DNA from: Bacillota bacterium
GTDB lineage: Bacteria > Bacillota > Clostridia > Acetivibrionales > DTU013
Direction of reading: 5' to 3'
NCBI GenBank assembly: GCA_023411575.1
Contig: JAEYOP010000016.1
Span: 1 to 64,000, forward strand
Length of the DNA stretch: 64,000 nucleotides
The position numbers were made by a program, and so were the translations under genes. Shown here piece by piece: positions 19,012 to 28,385 of the stretch. The notes beneath the pieces were generated by a model that was given only the letters and a program-made list of their open reading frames with translations, ran no database searches and was not told the DNA's origin. Each line of letters begins with the position of its first letter. The stretch's first letter is position 1.

Positions 19012-19112
19012 TTGCACCCGGCGGGGAGGTGTTTGGGCTATGGTCATAGCCAGTGCAATTGACGACCCTTCAGACATTCATATCAAACAAAAATCTGAAA
19101 GGACGTGTCAAT

Positions 19113-22100
19113 ATGTCGAACGATACAAAACCGGATTTTATAAAAATGGAACAGGATATCCTTGCCTTTTGGGAGGAGCATCAATGTTTTGATAAGCTTC
19201 GTGAAAAAAACAGGGCAAACCGGCGATTCCGCTTTCTGGACGGACCTATAACGGCTAATAATCCGATGGGTATCCACCATGCATGGGGTCGGAGCATCAA
19301 AGATAGCGTGCTGCGGTATAAAGCCATGAACGGTTATTCCTGCCACTACCGCAACGGTTTTGACACACAAGGCTGTGGGTGGAGGTTGAAGTTGAAAAAG
19401 AGCTCGGTTTTCACGATAAAAAGGATATCGAAGCCTATGGCATGGAGAACTTCACGAAGAAATGCGTTGACCGCATCAAGCACTTTTCCGGCGTTATTAC
19501 CACCCAGTCAAAAAGGCTTGGCCAGTGGATGGACTGGAAAAATTCCTATTTCACCCACACAGACGAAAATATCTCTGCCATCTGGCACTTTCTGAAAATA
19601 TGTCATGAAAACGGATGGATATTAAAATCATACCGTCCTATGCCATGGTGCCCGCGCTGCGGCACTTCTCTGTCCGAACACGAAATGGCGGGTTCGCACA
19701 AGGATATAACCCATACCGCCGTGTTTGCTATCGCACCGGTAAAGAACTCCGGTTTTGATATGCTGGTCTGGACAACGACGCCATGGACGCTCTCAGCGAA
19801 TGTGGCTTTGGCGGTTAACCCCGGGCTGGATTATGTCCTTGTCAGGTGTGCGGACTTTGAAAGGCCGCTTATCATGGCAAAATCAGCAATTAAGTACGTT
19901 GACGGGGATAAGCAAGTTTTAAAGTCCCTCAAAGGCAGCGAGCTTGTTGGTCTTGAGTACGAGACTTTTTTCCCTGCCTTGTCCGTTCAGGAAAATTTGG
20001 GCCACAAGGTCATTCCATGGGATAAGGTAGATGCCAATGAAGGATGCGGCGTTGTCCACATTGCTCCGGGCTGCGGTGCAGAAGATTATGAACTGGGCAA
20101 AAGCTTTTCGCTTGCGGAAATATGCCCTATCGATGAGAGCGGAGTCTTCTCGGGCGAATATGGTTTTTTAAGCGGAAAATCCGCTGCACAGGCTGCATCG
20201 CTTGTGTTTGAGAAGCTGAATGAGCAGAAAAAACTGTTCAAGATACAGGAATATACCCACAGCTATCCGGTATGCTGGCGGTGCAAGACCGAGGTATTAT
20301 TCCGGTTAGTCCGGGAGTGGTATATAAAAACGGACGACATCCGGCCAAAGCTGCTTGAGGCGGCTGAAACGGTTGTATGGGAGCCGGCTTTCATCGGAAA
20401 ACGCATGAGGGACTGGCTGCAGAACATGGGGGACTGGAATATTTCGCGAAAGCGATTTTACGGTCTGCCATTGCCTTTCTATCCATGCGAGATGTGCGGC
20501 AGGCTTACCGTAATTGGTTCAAGGGAGGAGCTCATAAAGCTCGGCGGTGAAACCGCATGCTCACTGCCGGAACTGCATCGGCCGTGGATTGATGACGTCA
20601 AGATACAGTGCCCGCATTGCGGGGAAAAGGTTTCCCGTATTCCGGAAGTCGGCGATGTGTGGCTCGATGCAGGTATCGTCCCATTTTCGACGCTTGGTTA
20701 CTTCGACGACAGGGATGAGTGGCTGAAAAACTTTCCCGCCGAATGGGTCATCGAAATGCAGGAGCAGGTCAGACTGTGGTTTTATGCGCAGCTATTTATG
20801 AGCGTTACCATAACAGGGCGTGCGCCGTATGAAAAAGTACAAACCAACAATTGGGTGCTTGCCGAGGATGGAACGAAATTTTCCAAGACAGGATTCATGA
20901 TCCGATTTGACGAAGCCGCGGAAAGGATTGGGTCTGATGCGATACGCTATTTATTTGCCGGAGCTTCCATGGCAAGCGATGTGCGTTTCGGCTACAATCT
21001 CGGAGAGGATGCGCGCCGGAAGCTTCTTAACTTTTGGAACATCTACTCGTTCTTCATAACCTATGCGGATATTGACAAGCCGGCCATAACAGGGCAGGAA
21101 TCCACAGATTTGACGGACAGATGGCTGCATTGCCGCATCAGTGCCTTTGTATCCAAGGCTGTGAAGCATTATGAAAAATACAATTTCGCAGAGCTGATAC
21201 GGGAATTTGAGCTTTGTGTGGATGATGTCTCCAACTGGTATGTCCGCGTAAACCGCAAGCGCTTCTGGAAAAACGCACTGGATGCCGACAAGCAAAATGC
21301 ATATAACGCTTTGTTCCATGCAATAAAGTGCATGGCTCAAGTGATGGCTCCCATATTGCCATTTATGACTGAACACATCTGGCAAAGCATGGTGTTGAAA
21401 TACAGTTTGGCCGAGGAATCCATCCACCTGTCTGAGTTCCCGAAAGCTGCTCCCTTTGAAGAAGCCATCCTCGAAAATGTCGAGAAGGTGCGCACCGTGA
21501 TCGCCCAGGCGCTGAAACTGAGAAATGACAGGAACATCAAGGTAAAACAGCCTTTGTCCTTGCTGTACTTGGGCAAAGACCTTGAATCTGTTTGCATGCC
21601 CTATTCCGACGTCATCAAGGATGAACTGAACATCAAGAGGATTATTTATCTTCCTGACTTCAGTTCTCTTAGCACCGAGTATTTATCACTGAATTTTAAG
21701 CTGGCAGGGAGGTATCTAAAAGGCGAACTGAACCGGGTCAAGGCCCTGTGTGACAACCTGACAGAGGAGGAAATGGCCGTCTGTGTTTCCGCTTATAAGG
21801 ACGATCAGGCAATTAAGCTGGCCGGATATGAAACTCCTCTCCCGGCAGAACTTTTTATTCTATTGTCGGGAGAAAAAGATTATATAGCAAAAGCTCAGGA
21901 CAATATGCTAGTTGCTGTCAATACTGAGATAACGGACACTTTGAAAACCGAAGGCCTCTACCGGGAAATATTGCGGCACTGTCAACTCTTACGCAAGGAA
22001 GCCGGTTTCGCCGTGTCGGACAAGGTGCTTTTGGATTTTGAAACAGAGGCGCCTGCTTTGGCTTTTGCCATCCAAGAGTATGGCGCTGATGTTATGCGTG

Positions 22101-22207
22101 AAACCCTATCGGAAATATTGCGTATCCAATCGCCTCTACTGGAAAAGGAAGTCCGACTGGATGAAGGCTCCCTGATAATAAAAATAAAAGGGATGGGGCC
22201 GGCGTAA
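19113..22207 (+). pseudogene. ileS: Type-2 isoleucyl-tRNA synthetase, interrupted by a one-base frameshift
   Basis: Charges tRNA-Ile. The two reading frames together give about 1030 aa of a type-2 (eukaryote-like) IleRS. The HIGH-motif variant PMGIHHAWGR is at residues 51-60, the KMSKS variant TKFSKTG near 588, and zinc-type CPRCGTSLSE and CPHCGEK are present. The start at 19113 has AAAGGA upstream. The frame breaks after GFDTQG at 19371-19373: inserting one C after GGC restores LWVEVEVEKELGF, the conserved continuation. Either the base is missing from this assembly or the gene is genuinely damaged. No slippery heptamer is present. Type-2 enzymes often tolerate mupirocin; that is family knowledge only. 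Confidence 0.85.
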
Positions 22208-22241
22208 AAATACCCGCTAACTTCGTATCCAGATACAGAAA

Positions 22242-22289
22242 AAGCAGACATCCGCCATATAATCGTGAATGGATGCCTGCTTTTCTTTT
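22242..22289 (+). terminator. Intrinsic terminator after ileS
   Basis: AAGCAG-A-CATCC pairs with GGATG-C-CTGCTT (one internal mismatch), followed by TTTTCTTTT. Confidence 0.8.
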
Positions 22290-22328
22290 GCCCGCACCGG
22301 TTATCCCCCGGTTCAGTAAATGGACCCC

Positions 22329-22943
22329 TTATAAATTCATTTCGAAGGAATTGGCCTGCAAGCCCCAGCCAGAACCGGACTGCGCCATATAAGCGCTGAT
22401 GGCCGACTGGAACAGGCTCGAAATGGTCTGCTGCTGTTCCGATGTAATCGCCCCGGATTCCACCAGTTTATCCAGTATGCCCGTTAAGGCATCGGAACCG
22501 TTATTCTGCATCATATCCGGTGGCGGTGGCGGCATGCCTCGCATTCCATTGGCCTTCATTCCGGATTTCAATGCTTCTGAAACCGCTTCTTTCTGTTCTT
22601 CCGTGATGGCGCCCGAACTGACAAGGCTTGACAATGGATCGCTAAAAGTCGTGTTGCCTGAAGCATTCTGCGTCCCCGCCTGGGTCGCATAAGCCATCCG
22701 GGCTGTTTCAAGCGCCTCCTTGATGGCCTGTTCCTGTTCCGAGGTGATCGTGCCGTCGGAAACAAGGCCAGCCAGGGGGCACGGGGGCTTCTGGGAAGCC
22801 GAAGCCTGGCCGGCTGTTCCGACAGGCGAAATCGCTTCCTGAGCATTAGAATTGCCCTGGGCGTATCCGTTTTGGATCATCCTCTGCCAAATCTGCGCGG
22901 AGCCAATCTGGCTGTAGTAGTCATAGTTTGAGGAAATGCTCAA
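22329..22943 (-). CDS. Hypothetical protein with three helical IT-E-Q repeats
   Basis: A 204-aa protein that I do not recognise as a named family. It has no signal peptide or membrane segment. Three repeats of about 25 residues are visible: LAGLVSDGTITSEQEQAI, LSSLVSSGAITEEQKEAV and LDKLVESGAITSEQQQTI, at roughly residues 57-80, 103-126 and 152-176. They are joined by Gln/Ala/Ser-rich linkers and one PPPPP run. The start is TTG at 22943 with AGGAGG 9 nt upstream. The repeat resembles the small helical hairpins of DUF2680- or SHOCT-like proteins. It stands alone, facing away from the ileS terminator. Confidence 0.75.
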   Translation of the reverse strand: MSISSNYDYYSQIGSAQIWQRMIQNGYAQGNSNAQEAISPVGTAGQASASQKPPCPLAGLVSDGTITSEQEQAIKEALETARMAYATQAGTQNASGNTTFSDPLSSLVSSGAITEEQKEAVSEALKSGMKANGMRGMPPPPPDMMQNNGSDALTGILDKLVESGAITSEQQQTISSLFQSAISAYMAQSGSGWGLQANSFEMNL

Positions 22944-23068
22944 TATATCTGACCTCCTTTTGCATCCATGCGAATATAAATCCTATAATATATATCGATC
23001 AATATTTGATGGTATATTGTGGCAGATATGCGGCAATAGAGGTGCTTTACACGCCTTTGTCCAACAAT

Positions 23069-23102
23069 CGGACAACCTCCCGGGGTTCCGTCGGGTTGTC
23101 CG
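23069..23102. repeat. Hairpin downstream of the HAD hydrolase gene
   Basis: CGGACAACC (23069-23077) and GGTTGTCCG (23094-23102) form a 9-bp stem 16 bp past the stop of the minus-strand HAD gene. No T-run follows on the minus strand, so terminator function is uncertain. Confidence 0.45.
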
Positions 23103-23117
23103 TCCTTCAATCCCTCT

Positions 23118-23816
23118 CTATAAAATGCTTACTACTTCTTCAAGCGAACGCACAGTATATTTTTGTCCAAAATCGATCTCCTCATTGCCTCTGTTTATAA
23201 GCGCTGAGCCAATTCCGAGTTTGTTGGCGCCGACAATATCTTTCTCTTCATCCCCCACATAAAGCACTTCATCCGGCCGGACAGTCAATGCTTCAAGCAG
23301 CATTCGGAATCCTGCGTCATTCGGCTTTCTGAACCCTACGTCTCTGGACGTAAGCACAACATCAATATACTGCGATATCGGTTCAATGTCCTTTAATGAA
23401 AAGCAGTTGTCCATTCCGTAGGCGACGTCTGTCAACGCACCAATTTTTAGCTTCAAGGATTTCAATTTGCTCAACACTGCCTCCGCTTCCGCGAAGGGTA
23501 CGGCGTCCGCCTGAAAAAAGCCATAAAACGATTCTTTTGCTTTATCAAGACAACTATGCTCCTCAGACCATGCGTCGAAAATTTCGCCGAATAGAACATC
23601 GGAAGATATTTCGGTTTCCCGGTAGTTTACCCGCGTATTGTATTTTGTGAGGATGGGAATTGCCGATTCAATTTTCCAGTCAGAGCAGGCCATACCGCAG
23701 TCCCTGAGTACTTGTCCAAGTGCGGGGCGGTACAACGAACTCCAGTTCAATGGATTGTTGTAATAAATTAGAGTGTGCCCAATATCAAAACCAACAGCTT
23801 TAATCACTCCCAGCAT
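23118..23816 (-). CDS. HAD-superfamily hydrolase
   Basis: A 232-aa HAD phosphatase. Motif I is AVGFDIGHTL with the nucleophile Asp near residue 11 and Gly at the usual second-Asp position, as in the FDxGxTL subgroup. Motif II is a Thr in GALTDVAYG, motif III the Lys in GFRKPNDAGF, and motif IV DVLYVGDEEKD-like (VLYVGDEEKDI). The ATG at 23816 abuts AAAGGAG too closely; the GTG at codon 4 (23807) is better spaced and may be the true start. Its substrate is unknown, and it is monocistronic. Confidence 0.88.
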   Translation of the reverse strand: MLGVIKAVGFDIGHTLIYYNNPLNWSSLYRPALGQVLRDCGMACSDWKIESAIPILTKYNTRVNYRETEISSDVLFGEIFDAWSEEHSCLDKAKESFYGFFQADAVPFAEAEAVLSKLKSLKLKIGALTDVAYGMDNCFSLKDIEPISQYIDVVLTSRDVGFRKPNDAGFRMLLEALTVRPDEVLYVGDEEKDIVGANKLGIGSALINRGNEEIDFGQKYTVRSLEEVVSIL

Positions 23817-23922
23817 TCTCCTTTATCTCCGTAAACATACGGCAAACAGTCCTATCATGAATTTATCGGTATTCCAAATAATTATACCATTTATTGCTAC
23901 CGCCCAGAGCGCTAAAATCTAT

Positions 23923-23951
23923 TTGACAAGTATCAAGATTCTGCTTATAAT
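23923..23951 (+). promoter_or_regulatory. Consensus promoter of tRNA-Arg
   Basis: TTGACA (23923-23928), an exact 17-bp spacer and TATAAT (23946-23951): a perfect sigma-A consensus, as expected for a stable RNA gene. Confidence 0.88.
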
Positions 23952-23983
23952 ATAGTGGCAGACGCGATATCTGCGTTTTATAT

Positions 23984-24060
23984 GCGCCCATAGCTCAGCA
24001 GGATAGAGCGTCGGTTTCCTAAACCGCAGGCCGGACGTTCGAATCGTCTTGGGCGCACCA
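23984..24060 (+). tRNA. tRNA-Arg(CCT)
   Basis: A complete 77-nt cloverleaf with encoded CCA. The acceptor stem is GCGCCCA/TGGGCGC, D-stem GCTC/GAGC, anticodon loop TTCCTAA (anticodon CCT, reads AGG), T-arm GGACG-TTCGAAT-CGTCT. The outermost anticodon-stem pair is mismatched, leaving four good pairs. Its own promoter and terminator make it a single-gene unit. Confidence 0.96.
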
Positions 24061-24063
24061 ACG

Positions 24064-24102
24064 AAAGCCGCTTGGCTGTAACAATACAGTAAGCGGCTTT
24101 TT
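24064..24102 (+). terminator. Terminator after tRNA-Arg
   Basis: AAAGCCGCTT and AAGCGGCTTT form a stem across a 17-nt loop, followed by a T-run. Confidence 0.85.
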
Positions 24103-24160
24103 ACTTGAAGTTTTATTAAATTAAAAGAAAAACCCCTACCGTGGCAGAGGCTTTATTATC

Positions 24161-24616
24161 TCATTTCAATGGCATATTAGCTTTGTCGCGGAAGCCCCCG
24201 ATCAGGATCACAATGAAATCAATAAGTGCACCAACACCACACAGCCCGACGGTCAAAAGCCATATAATACCGGTACCAATTTTTCCAACATAAAACCTAT
24301 GAATTCCAAACGCACCAAGAAAGAAACATAATAAAGCTGCTACCCATTTACTTTTATAAGGATAGTTATCGACTGCCCCACCTACGTTATTTGTGTTCTG
24401 ATTGTTATTCACATTATTGATATTGATCGCAGGCACAGCACCTATCCGTGCGGTAGCGGCTTCCTCTTTCGCCTCTTTTATAACATTACCGATATCAGCC
24501 TTGCAATACATCTTACCATTAACTTCAATCAAGCATTCCTGGCAAAATAGTTTGCCACAGTATACACAAGACGCACTTGCATCTCTGTCCGGGTGGTTAT
24601 AACATTTCACCGACAT
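24161..24616 (-). CDS. B-box-like zinc finger plus TM2-domain membrane protein
   Basis: A 151-aa protein. The N-terminal zinc finger MSVKCYNHPDRDASASCVYC continues GKLFCQECL, and a linker rich in Asn (INNVNNNQNTNN) leads to a C-terminal TM2 domain (KSKWVAALLCFFLGAFGIHR then FYVGKIGTGI) with two helices. The upstream GAGGAGG favours ATG at 24616 or, with better spacing, GTG at 24610. TM2 proteins with such fingers are common in Firmicutes and have no established function. It is monocistronic. Confidence 0.85.
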   Translation of the reverse strand: MSVKCYNHPDRDASASCVYCGKLFCQECLIEVNGKMYCKADIGNVIKEAKEEAATARIGAVPAININNVNNNQNTNNVGGAVDNYPYKSKWVAALLCFFLGAFGIHRFYVGKIGTGIIWLLTVGLCGVGALIDFIVILIGGFRDKANMPLK

Positions 24617-24787
24617 CAGCCTCCTCGATACCATATTTACATCATTATACATCAAATACAATTATTCTACAATCTCCGCTAACTAACAGAACCATCTTGA
24701 TATATTTATACCGGAGCATATAATAGCGTTAAGAATACTTGTTGGATATCCTCAACGAACACCTATGATATGATGATTCCAAGCGGC

Positions 24788-25213
24788 TTATTTTCTTTCA
24801 ACCTTAAAAGTGAATTCCCATACCGCTGTATTCCCGGAATATCTGCCCCTGTTCTCTGTCACCGTTACCTTTGCAGTGTATGATTTACTCTGTCCGGCCT
24901 TAAGATTTTTTACCGGGATTGTCAAAGTCTTAGAGCCTGTGTCTGGATATTTGTCCTCTTCCTCCGCAGTACAAACTATAATGATCTTGCCGGTTGATGT
25001 AGTCTCAACATCCATATCATCACCTTCATCGAGGCTCTTCTTATTGGCAGTACAGCTATAAACCCATTCATTGCCTACATGGTTATTTTCAACGCATTCT
25101 ATAGATTCCAGGGAAACATTGACTTTTACTTTTGTAGATGCGCCATACGATGATACTGCAATGGATGTGAAAACAAGGCAAAAGATAATGAAGAACACAA
25201 GCAACTTCTTCAT
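24788..25213 (-). CDS. Small secreted protein of unknown function
   Basis: A 141-aa protein with a clear signal peptide (KKLLVFFIIFCLVFTSIAVS, cleavage near YGA-S). The mature part is rich in beta strands and Thr/Lys/Glu, with alternating patterns such as TLTIPVKNLKAGQSKSYTAK, suggesting an immunoglobulin-like or CARDB-type beta-sandwich. It has two Cys pairs at about 39/54 and 81. AAAGGA precedes the ATG. It is divergent from the MarR operon and shares a 135-bp intergenic region with it, so it may share the control site. I do not recognise a named family. Confidence 0.75.
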   Translation of the reverse strand: MKKLLVFFIIFCLVFTSIAVSSYGASTKVKVNVSLESIECVENNHVGNEWVYSCTANKKSLDEGDDMDVETTSTGKIIIVCTAEEEDKYPDTGSKTLTIPVKNLKAGQSKSYTAKVTVTENRGRYSGNTAVWEFTFKVERK

Positions 25214-25278
25214 AAGCTGGCACTTCCTTTCATGTCAATATTCGACACAAGATGGAAATATCCTGCACCAAAAAACAC

Positions 25279-25329
25279 TTGACAATAGGTAACCTATTAC
25301 CTATAATAAAAGTAACCGGTTACTTTTAT
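25279..25329 (+). promoter_or_regulatory. MarR-operon promoter with two operators
   Basis: TTGACA (25279-25284), a 17-bp spacer and TATAAT (25302-25307) form a consensus promoter. The spacer contains the inverted repeat ATAGGT-A-ACCTAT (25285-25297). A perfect 24-bp palindrome, half-site ATAAAAGTAACC, occupies 25306-25329 across the start point. Both are well placed for repression by the MarR protein encoded next. Confidence 0.82.
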
Positions 25330-25348
25330 TGTGTTACAGGAGGATTTC

Positions 25349-25810
25349 ATGAATAATTTGGAGGATAAGGCATATATCTTTGGTACCATCTTTACATTAT
25401 CCAATAAACTGCAAATACTTGGAGATAAGCTGGACGCACAACTGACCTTAAAGCAATGGCTTTTTCTTGCCGGCGTTTTAAAATGTGAGAACGAAGCGCC
25501 GACACTTTCCGCTATCTCGGCGCGCATCGGAAGCTCACGGCAAAACGTAAAGAAAATGGCGTTAATTCTCGAAAAACAGGGCTTTATTTTAATGAATAAG
25601 GACGACCGGGATGCAAGAATGCTCCGGGTCAGTCTGACAGATTCCTGTATAGAATACCTGAAGCAGCGTGAAAAAACAGAGTTGGAATTTATTGAGGAGG
25701 TATTTTACGGTTTTGAGCCGCAGGAACTGTCGGCTTTGTCCTCCGCGATCAAAAAACTTGAAAAAAACGTAAACAGCAAGGTGCGAAACGATGAAGAAAA
25801 GGAAGCATAA
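25349..25810 (+). CDS. MarR-family transcriptional regulator
   Basis: A 153-aa winged-helix regulator: helices around LTLKQWLFLAGVLKCENEAP and the recognition region LSAISARIGSSRQNVKKMAL, then the wing MNKDDRDARMLRVSLT. The start is the ATG at 25349 with AGGAGG 5 nt upstream; a GTG at 25331 is in frame but unsupported. It overlaps the next gene by 20 bp and heads a four-gene operon. The operators in its own promoter indicate autorepression relieved by a ligand. Confidence 0.92.
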   Translation: MNNLEDKAYIFGTIFTLSNKLQILGDKLDAQLTLKQWLFLAGVLKCENEAPTLSAISARIGSSRQNVKKMALILEKQGFILMNKDDRDARMLRVSLTDSCIEYLKQREKTELEFIEEVFYGFEPQELSALSSAIKKLEKNVNSKVRNDEEKEA

Positions 25811-26648
25811 AAAAATGTGGATTTTGTCATTCGCAATACTAATTGTGATTGGTATTGCCGTGTTCCTTCTAATTCCATACTCCCCGGCCAGTTCGAAATA
25901 CAGCCGGCTGATGGCAGACAAGATTGACACCGCGACGACCGTTTCGGACATATTTACCGAGACGGCCATGGAAGGCCTGCCCCTGCCCGTGCAGCGTTAT
26001 TTCCGGTATTGCGGATATTTGGGTACACCAAAAATGTCCTATATGAGAGCATCCCTGAAAAATGTGGATTTTGTTATGTCCAAAAGCAAGACGATAAAAA
26101 TCGACTATCAGCAGCTTAACCTGGTGGAACGGCCAGAACGGTTTGCACTCATCTCTTCTTCTCTGTCGGGCATACCTTTCGAGGGACTTGATTCTTACGA
26201 AAAAGGCAGGGGCAGTATGAAAGGGATGCTTGCGAAAGTCGTTCCGTTATTCGATCAACGCGGTGAAAGCATGGATCGCGCCTGTCTTGTCACCTGGCTT
26301 GCCGAATGCTTATTGGTGCCAAACGCCGCATTGCAGGAATTTGTAAAATGGGAGCCAATTGATGATACGCATGGGAAGGCAGCCATAACATGGGAAGGGG
26401 TCTCTGCACACGGCATTTTTACCTTCGCCGCATCGGGAGAGTTGGTCGCTTTCCGGACCAGCGACCGCGTTGCCGTCGATATGGATGGTAAGGAAACGAT
26501 AGCAGAGTGGTCGGCATATTTCCGCGAATATCATTCCGTAAACGGAATTCTGCAGCCGAAAATCATTCAGTCCGTCTGGCATTATCAAAGCGGGGATTGC
26601 ACTTACTTTAATGAAAACGAATCGGCAGTTGCCATTCGGTATCAATAG
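25791..26648 (+). CDS. Membrane-anchored protein resembling the DUF6544 family
   Basis: A 285-aa protein with a single N-terminal helix (WILSFAILIVIGIAVFLLIP) and a large extracytoplasmic domain. Segments LPLPVQRYFRYCGYLG near residue 62 and AECLLVPNAAL near 166 are typical of what I recall as DUF6544; the family name needs a domain search. No function is established. It overlaps marR by 20 bp and is thus tightly coupled to it, so it may act in the same stress or resistance response. Confidence 0.75.
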   Translation: MKKRKHKKMWILSFAILIVIGIAVFLLIPYSPASSKYSRLMADKIDTATTVSDIFTETAMEGLPLPVQRYFRYCGYLGTPKMSYMRASLKNVDFVMSKSKTIKIDYQQLNLVERPERFALISSSLSGIPFEGLDSYEKGRGSMKGMLAKVVPLFDQRGESMDRACLVTWLAECLLVPNAALQEFVKWEPIDDTHGKAAITWEGVSAHGIFTFAASGELVAFRTSDRVAVDMDGKETIAEWSAYFREYHSVNGILQPKIIQSVWHYQSGDCTYFNENESAVAIRYQ

Positions 26649-26724
26649 CCGGGAGAATCGACACGGAGGCGTTTTTTCGAAGAATTCAAAGGAATATATA
26701 AATAATGAAAGGAAGAAGATAACA

Positions 26725-26904
26725 ATGAGCAAAAACAAGGTTTCGGACTATTGGAATATGGGATCATCCATCGGTTTATGCGCCGCAGTTGGCGTCGTAC
26801 TGGGTGCTCTGTTTCAAAACATAATTTTATGGCTTTGCATTGGCGCCGGTATAGGCGTGGTTCTCGGAGCGGTTTCCATGCCATATAAGCAGAAAAAATC
26901 ATGA
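26725..26904 (+). CDS. Small glycine-rich membrane protein
   Basis: A 59-aa protein with two hydrophobic segments rich in Gly (SIGLCAAVGVVLGALF and IILWLCIGAGIGVVLGAV). The ATG at 26725 is preceded by AAAGGAAG; a longer frame from 26611 overlaps the previous gene and is unlikely. It lies between the DUF6544-like gene and the hydrolase gene and overlaps the latter by 4 bp (ATGA), so it is an operon member. Such short two-helix proteins are often annotated as glycine-zipper-like; function is unknown. Confidence 0.75.
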   Translation: MSKNKVSDYWNMGSSIGLCAAVGVVLGALFQNIILWLCIGAGIGVVLGAVSMPYKQKKS

Positions 26905-28385
26905 AGAGAGCCATGCGCATCCTCATAACCGTCGCCATAGCTGCTGGATTCTTTGCCGCATCCGCCGCTGGACTGTATGCGCCGGATAGGACGGTACACA
27001 GGGATGCGCCTTTAAACGAATTCACAGAACATCTTGATTCCAGAATCCGGAAGCTAATGCGGCAATATACGATTCCGGGTGTTACGGTGGCAGTTGTGCG
27101 GAATGGGAAAATTGTATACACGATGGCTTACGGTGAGGCCGACCGGGAAACCGGCCGTAAAATGACGGCTGATATGCCGATGCGCGTTCAGTCGATTTCA
27201 AAATCGGTTACGGCGTGGGCTGTCTTGAAACTGGTGGAAGAAGGAAAGCTAAATCTTGACGACCCGGTTGGCAAGTACATACGGAACTGGGAATTCCCGG
27301 ATTCGCCCTATTCGCCGGATGGCGTAACCGTACGGCGGCTGCTTTGCCACACGGCAGGTTTGCCGCTGGGGAATGTTTTTTCGCTTTATGCGCCGGAGGA
27401 ACCTACCCCTTCCCTGAAAGAAAGCTTGACCGAATCGGCGGTTTTATTTCAAAAGCCGGGAGAGGGCTTTTCCTATTCCAATGTCGGGTACAATTTGCTG
27501 GAATTGCTGATTGAGGAGGTTACGGGAAGAGACTTTGCGGAATACATGAAAAGCGAGATTCTCGCCCCTCTCGGAATGAACCATTCGGACTTCGAATGGA
27601 ACGCCGGGACCCTTGCCGCCGCTCCCCTGGGATATACACTGAACGGAAAAGCGGTTTCGCACTACCGGTACCCGGAAAGAGCATCGGGCGGACTGCTGTC
27701 AACAGCGGAGGACATCGCCCGCTTTTGCATCGCGGGAATGCGCCATTTTTCGGAGCAAAAGATTTTAACGCACTCCGGCGTCGAACAGCTTTATTCTCCG
27801 CAGGCGAATCGGCTTGGGGTATACAGCATGGTGTTTGATGCTTACGGTTTCGGGTACTACACCGAACGTGGGCCGGCGGTATCGCACGGAGGGCAGGGCA
27901 CCGGCTGGATGAGCCATTTCCATGCTGCGCCTGAAACGGGCGACGCGATTGTAATTCTGACAAACAGCCAAAGAAGCTGGCCGTTCATCGCCGGTGTTTT
28001 GAACGGTTGGGCGCGGTGGAGGGGTTTCCCGGCGTTGGGAATGACGCGCATTCTCCTGGGCGAGTGTATTTTATGGGCTTTGGTTGGATTGATTATTGCT
28101 GCTGCTTTTTTTCAGATAATTAGCATGGGGATCCGTCTGGCAGGCAGCAACATAAACTTTGTTCCGTTGCAATTGGGCCGGATAAGGATACATCGAAAGG
28201 CGCAGTTTGGAATTTCCATCGCCGTACTGGGTGGATTATTATGGTGTGCCAGTCAAAGATATCTTTTCCTCACATCCGTATTCCCAACGGTATCGTGGTG
28301 GCTTGGTGTGTGCACCGCCGTACTTATGGCCCTATTGTTAATTGCATCCTTTCGCCCTGGAATTTTGCCGGTTTCAACTACTTAG
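26901..28385 (+). CDS. Beta-lactamase/penicillin-binding-like serine hydrolase with C-terminal membrane helices
   Basis: A 494-aa exported serine hydrolase of the class-C beta-lactamase/AmpC-like family. It has an N-terminal signal or anchor helix, the nucleophile SISK (S-x-x-K) near residue 98, the Tyr motif YSNVGYN near 193, and HGGQGTGW near 330 in place of KTG. Three or four transmembrane helices fill residues 385-490. Family members include D-aminopeptidases, esterases and FmtA-like wall enzymes, so true beta-lactam resistance is not implied. It is the last gene of the MarR operon. It overlaps the TIR gene tail-to-tail by 4 bp. Confidence 0.9.
   Translation: MKRAMRILITVAIAAGFFAASAAGLYAPDRTVHRDAPLNEFTEHLDSRIRKLMRQYTIPGVTVAVVRNGKIVYTMAYGEADRETGRKMTADMPMRVQSISKSVTAWAVLKLVEEGKLNLDDPVGKYIRNWEFPDSPYSPDGVTVRRLLCHTAGLPLGNVFSLYAPEEPTPSLKESLTESAVLFQKPGEGFSYSNVGYNLLELLIEEVTGRDFAEYMKSEILAPLGMNHSDFEWNAGTLAAAPLGYTLNGKAVSHYRYPERASGGLLSTAEDIARFCIAGMRHFSEQKILTHSGVEQLYSPQANRLGVYSMVFDAYGFGYYTERGPAVSHGGQGTGWMSHFHAAPETGDAIVILTNSQRSWPFIAGVLNGWARWRGFPALGMTRILLGECILWALVGLIIAAAFFQIISMGIRLAGSNINFVPLQLGRIRIHRKAQFGISIAVLGGLLWCASQRYLFLTSVFPTVSWWLGVCTAVLMALLLIASFRPGILPVSTT

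Noticed and set aside
19360..19390. Programmed -1 frameshifting as the explanation for the ileS break
   Set aside because: There is no slippery heptamer or following pseudoknot at the break, and synthetases do not use this mechanism.
26901..28385. True class-C beta-lactamase
   Set aside because: The SxxK and Tyr motifs fit, but the KTG motif is replaced and the protein has extra membrane helices, so antibiotic resistance is not supported.
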